Assembly (NCBI GenBank): GCA_964388435.1
Contig: CAYMAH010000009.1
Location: forward strand, 1-12,753
DNA from: DTNV01 sp964388435
GTDB taxonomy: Archaea > Micrarchaeota > Micrarchaeia > Norongarragalinales > UBA8480
Length of the DNA: 12,753 nt
Reading direction: 5' to 3'
Shown: positions 10,253 to 12,753 of the stretch, in pieces
Position numbering within the stretch: the first letter of the stretch is position 1
How the letters are laid out: every line of letters begins with the position of its first letter
Program-made: the position numbers and the translations under genes
Notes under the pieces: generated by a model
The model's database searches: none
Seen by the model: only the letters and a program-made list of their open reading frames with translations
What the model was told of the DNA's origin: nothing

Positions 10253-12753
10253 TTAAGTTTTCTTTTTTCTAAGCTTGTTTTTAAAAACGAAAAACGAGGC
10301 CAAGGCGAAAGCAATTATTACCAAAACGTTAGAGTCGGGCACTACTATATTATTTGATATCGTAGTATAAAAAGTGAAATTTTGAGAAGGCGGTTGAGCG
10401 CTCCACCCGATAGTATTTGGAATTAAATTCACGTTGATCGTGTTGGTGTAATTTGGAGAGGTGAGGTTCATATAACCGCATTGAACGTAAACAAAAGCGT
10501 AGCCATTGGTGTTTGAATTGCATTTAACCTGCCCTTCTGGAGTGGAAACAGTGATGTTAAAATTAGTTGAAAGGCAACTTGGATTGAAAACCTCGAATGT
10601 GAATGAAATGTTCTGATTAGGCTTGTAAATATTATAAATCGAAGGACTTACGCTTAAAAGCTGAAGTTTTCTCACAAGATTTTGAAGGGTTAAAACTAAA
10701 AGCTGGGAAGAAGTGAGCTGCGTGGTGGTTGAGTAAACTCTGCTAGCGCACCCGTTGAATATCGCGCTTGCAGTGTAAGGAGCGTAAGTTGAAATGCTTG
10801 AGTTTGTCAGAAGCTCCTGGCTTAAAAGATTCCACCCGGTGTAGCCGTTACTGTCGGTAGTGTTTTGCAAAACCAAGCCAGAACTGTTTGTAACATTCAC
10901 AATAATGTTATACACCGCGTTTCCCTCAGCGTCTTGAACCATAACGTTCAAAAACCACTGAATAAGAGCACTGCTCAAAGAATCTGCTATATTAAAGCTC
11001 GGAACAGTGCTGTTTATGGAATCATAAAAAGAAGAACCATTAAGCAAATTAGCGCTAGAACCATTTAAAGTGGTATTTATAACCGTTAGACTAGAATTAT
11101 ACATCCTAAAAGGAGTTCTCAAACCGCTTGTGTTTATAACGGAATTTTCAACAGTCGTGTTAATAGAGTTTCCTCCATAAAAATCACCTAAATTAAAGCC
11201 AATGCCGTAGGTTAAACTCCCTTCAGTAAGATTATTGAAAGTGTTGTTGCTACTACCACCATAAATCGCTATTCCATTAGCAGCAGGTGGCATGTAAATA
11301 TTTTGAAAATAATTATTGTTGGAGGCAGTTGTAAGGTAAATTATCCAGCCTGTTGCGCTTGGCAGTATTATATTTAAAATATTATTAAGGTCAGAATTTA
11401 TAAACCATAGTGAATCAGAACCCGTATTTGTGATATTGCTGTTCTGAATAGTGTTATTGTTGGAATACGCAAACGCCAATCCCGCATTAACATTATTGCT
11501 GACATTGCAGCCGTTAAACTGCGAGTTGTTTGTCAAACCCACTCCCAAGCCAGTGTAGAATGTTCCGGTTACTGTCACATTTGTGCAGTTCACCAGTCCC
11601 ACAAAGCCGTATTGGTTGTTTCCGAAGTTTAGTTGGGTGTTACTTGGGCATATGTTGTTAGACCAGGGGGAGGAGTAATTAACGCTTTTTTCGTCAATCC
11701 AATTATTGCCGGTGATATTTTCAAATAAATAATTATAATTATAAGTGAACATACTCATAAAAGGAGAGGCGACGTTTATTCTCGTGATGTTGTTGTAGTC
11801 AAAAGTGTTGTTTCCTGTTTGATAGTCATACCACCCTCCGGCGCCCACACATGTTCCTTCAGGGTGAGAGCAAAATGGATTGCCGTTAAAAACTCCGCCT
11901 ATTAAAGTGTTGTTATAAAAATAATTATAACTGCACATTGAAATGTAAATGCTTTGCTCTAAACTTGTATTTCCAGTAAAATAATTGGTTATTATATCAT
12001 TATGATCCCAAAAGTCCACTGACGCTGTTGTACTGAAGTTGTTGTACGAGATGGTTGAATTGCCTAAGTGAGCGCCATTAAATGTCTTCATGGTGTTATT
12101 TTCAATTGTTGAATTGTAAATCGCATTGCATGTAGCTTCAGAGTTGGAAAAAGTGGTTGGGTCCAAAAAAACGTTGTTGAAAAGGTTTAAGCCAAAAGAG
12201 GTTATATCAACATCGCCCATGTAATGCCATTCAAGAGTTGGACTGTAAAGCCATAGTACGGCGGTAATATCATACATCATAAAATAACTGGTTATATGCG
12301 GCGTGTATACCGAGTTAGAATTATTCATAAAAATCGATTGATTGACGGTCAGATTGTTGAATTCCGAAGCGCTGACCCCGTTTGTAAAATTACTGACAGA
12401 ACAGTTTATTATTGAAACATTAGTGGCATCGTTAATGTCAAAACCATCCCCACTGCCATTGCCGGTAATGTTACAATTTTGAACGACAATGTTATTGGAA
12501 TTTAAAAAATTCAAACCCATTTTACTGGTGCCGCTAACATTAGAATTATTAAACAGAGAATTATTGGTAAAACCGGCAACCAAACCGGTGTAGAATGTTC
12601 CGGTTACTGTCACATTTGTGCAGTTCACCAGTCCCACAAAGCCATATTGGTTGTTTCCGAAGTTTAGTTGGGTGTTACTTGGGCATATGTTGTTCGACCA
12701 GGGGGAGGAGTAATTAACGCTTTTTCCGTCAATCCAATTATTGCCGGTGATAT
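10253..12753 (-). CDS. Giant surface protein with parallel beta-helix repeats, C-terminally anchored (5' end outside window)
   Basis: The frame is open to the right edge of the window, so the GTG at 12637 is internal and the gene continues beyond 12753; 832 codons are visible. Most of it (about 12753-11000) consists of short strands with repeated Asn and N-x-S/T, such as NNTIQNSNITNTGS, the pattern of right-handed parallel beta-helices (NosD and pectate-lyase type) in archaeal surface proteins. About 10960-10700 encodes a beta-sandwich (VMVQDAEGNAVYN, TDSNGYTGW), then a second beta domain. The end is VVPDSN, a hydrophobic helix (VLVIIAFALASFFVF) and a basic tail, a sorting-type anchor. A near-identical 166-base segment occurs twice, 345 codons apart. 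It probably forms an extended, glycosylated fibre for adhesion or host contact; no catalytic motif is visible. Confidence 0.85.
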   Translation of the reverse strand, partial: ITGNNWIDGKSVNYSSPWSNNICPSNTQLNFGNNQYGFVGLVNCTNVTVTGTFYTGLVAGFTNNSLFNNSNVSGTSKMGLNFLNSNNIVVQNCNITGNGSGDGFDINDATNVSIINCSVSNFTNGVSASEFNNLTVNQSIFMNNSNSVYTPHITSYFMMYDITAVLWLYSPTLEWHYMGDVDITSFGLNLFNNVFLDPTTFSNSEATCNAIYNSTIENNTMKTFNGAHLGNSTISYNNFSTTASVDFWDHNDIITNYFTGNTSLEQSIYISMCSYNYFYNNTLIGGVFNGNPFCSHPEGTCVGAGGWYDYQTGNNTFDYNNITRINVASPFMSMFTYNYNYLFENITGNNWIDEKSVNYSSPWSNNICPSNTQLNFGNNQYGFVGLVNCTNVTVTGTFYTGLGVGLTNNSQFNGCNVSNNVNAGLAFAYSNNNTIQNSNITNTGSDSLWFINSDLNNILNIILPSATGWIIYLTTASNNNYFQNIYMPPAANGIAIYGGSSNNTFNNLTEGSLTYGIGFNLGDFYGGNSINTTVENSVINTSGLRTPFRMYNSSLTVINTTLNGSSANLLNGSSFYDSINSTVPSFNIADSLSSALIQWFLNVMVQDAEGNAVYNIIVNVTNSSGLVLQNTTDSNGYTGWNLLSQELLTNSSISTYAPYTASAIFNGCASRVYSTTTQLTSSQLLVLTLQNLVRKLQLLSVSPSIYNIYKPNQNISFTFEVFNPSCLSTNFNITVSTPEGQVKCNSNTNGYAFVYVQCGYMNLTSPNYTNTINVNLIPNTIGWSAQPPSQNFTFYTTISNNIVVPDSNVLVIIAFALASFFVFKNKLRKKKT
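11553..11718. repeat. Long direct repeat, copy 1, inside the beta-helix gene
   Basis: This 166-base segment matches 12588-12753 with only three differences (about 98%). The offset is exactly 1035 bases, or 345 codons, so the frame is kept. Flanking sequence on the low-coordinate side diverges at once. It encodes a segment containing NYSSPWSNNICPS and NNQYGFVGLVNC. Confidence 0.95.
12588..12753. repeat. Long direct repeat, copy 2, reaching the window edge
   Basis: This is the second copy of the segment at 11553-11718. It runs into the end of the window, so the true repeat may be longer. Two of the three differences are third-codon changes (Tyr, Ser) and one changes Glu (copy 1) to Gly. Confidence 0.95.

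Noticed and set aside
12542..12637. GTG at 12637 as the start of the beta-helix protein
   Set aside because: The frame continues without a stop to the window edge and the upstream codons repeat the sequence of copy 1, so this GTG is an internal Val codon.

Overview
The window looks like a chromosomal stretch of an archaeon, most likely a small-genome DPANN-type lineage (the phylum is an inference). Supporting signs are AT-rich TATA boxes about 25-30 bases before likely transcript starts, GGTGAT Shine-Dalgarno sites, a tRNA gene without an encoded CCA, an S26e-like ribosomal protein, an archaeal SbcD-related phosphoesterase, and secreted proteins dense in N-x-S/T glycosylation sites. T-runs follow several genes. 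No insertion sequence, phage gene or CRISPR array is visible.

Layout. 1-359 (+): the C-terminal end of a proton-pumping P-type ATPase. 360-690: gene-free, with possible decayed gene scraps. 692-1395 (+): a VapBC-type toxin-antitoxin operon with a palindrome over its promoter. 1428-3041 (-): zinc-ribbon protein and metallophosphoesterase (4-base overlap), then an S26e-like protein, then tRNA-Val(CAC) only 8 bases after its stop. 3130-3440 (+): a 52-residue protein resembling half of a SWIB domain, with its own promoter and T-rich terminator. 3499-6391 (-): a tight three-gene operon, all with 4-base overlaps, encoding an anchored surface protein, a membrane class III nucleotidyl cyclase and a polytopic membrane protein. 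6450-7921 (-): small secreted or anchored Asn-rich proteins, a remnant of one paralogue, and a 43-codon ORF that overlaps its upstream neighbour's stop codon. 8176-9102 (-) and 9201-10206 (+): a lytic transglycosylase-like protein facing an SdpI-family membrane protein, which is followed by a YbjQ-family gene. 10253-12753 (-): the C-terminal part of a very large surface beta-helix protein with an almost identical internal repeat.

Working together. The central theme from about 3.5 kb to the right end is the cell surface. The best candidate for an undescribed system is the surface protein, cyclase and membrane protein operon, which reads as an outside-to-inside sensor producing a cyclic nucleotide; its effector is not in the window. 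The second is the divergent transglycosylase and SdpI pair, which could be antibacterial attack plus self-protection in an organism not expected to have peptidoglycan. Both ideas rest on domain recognition by eye and gene order, not on database searches.
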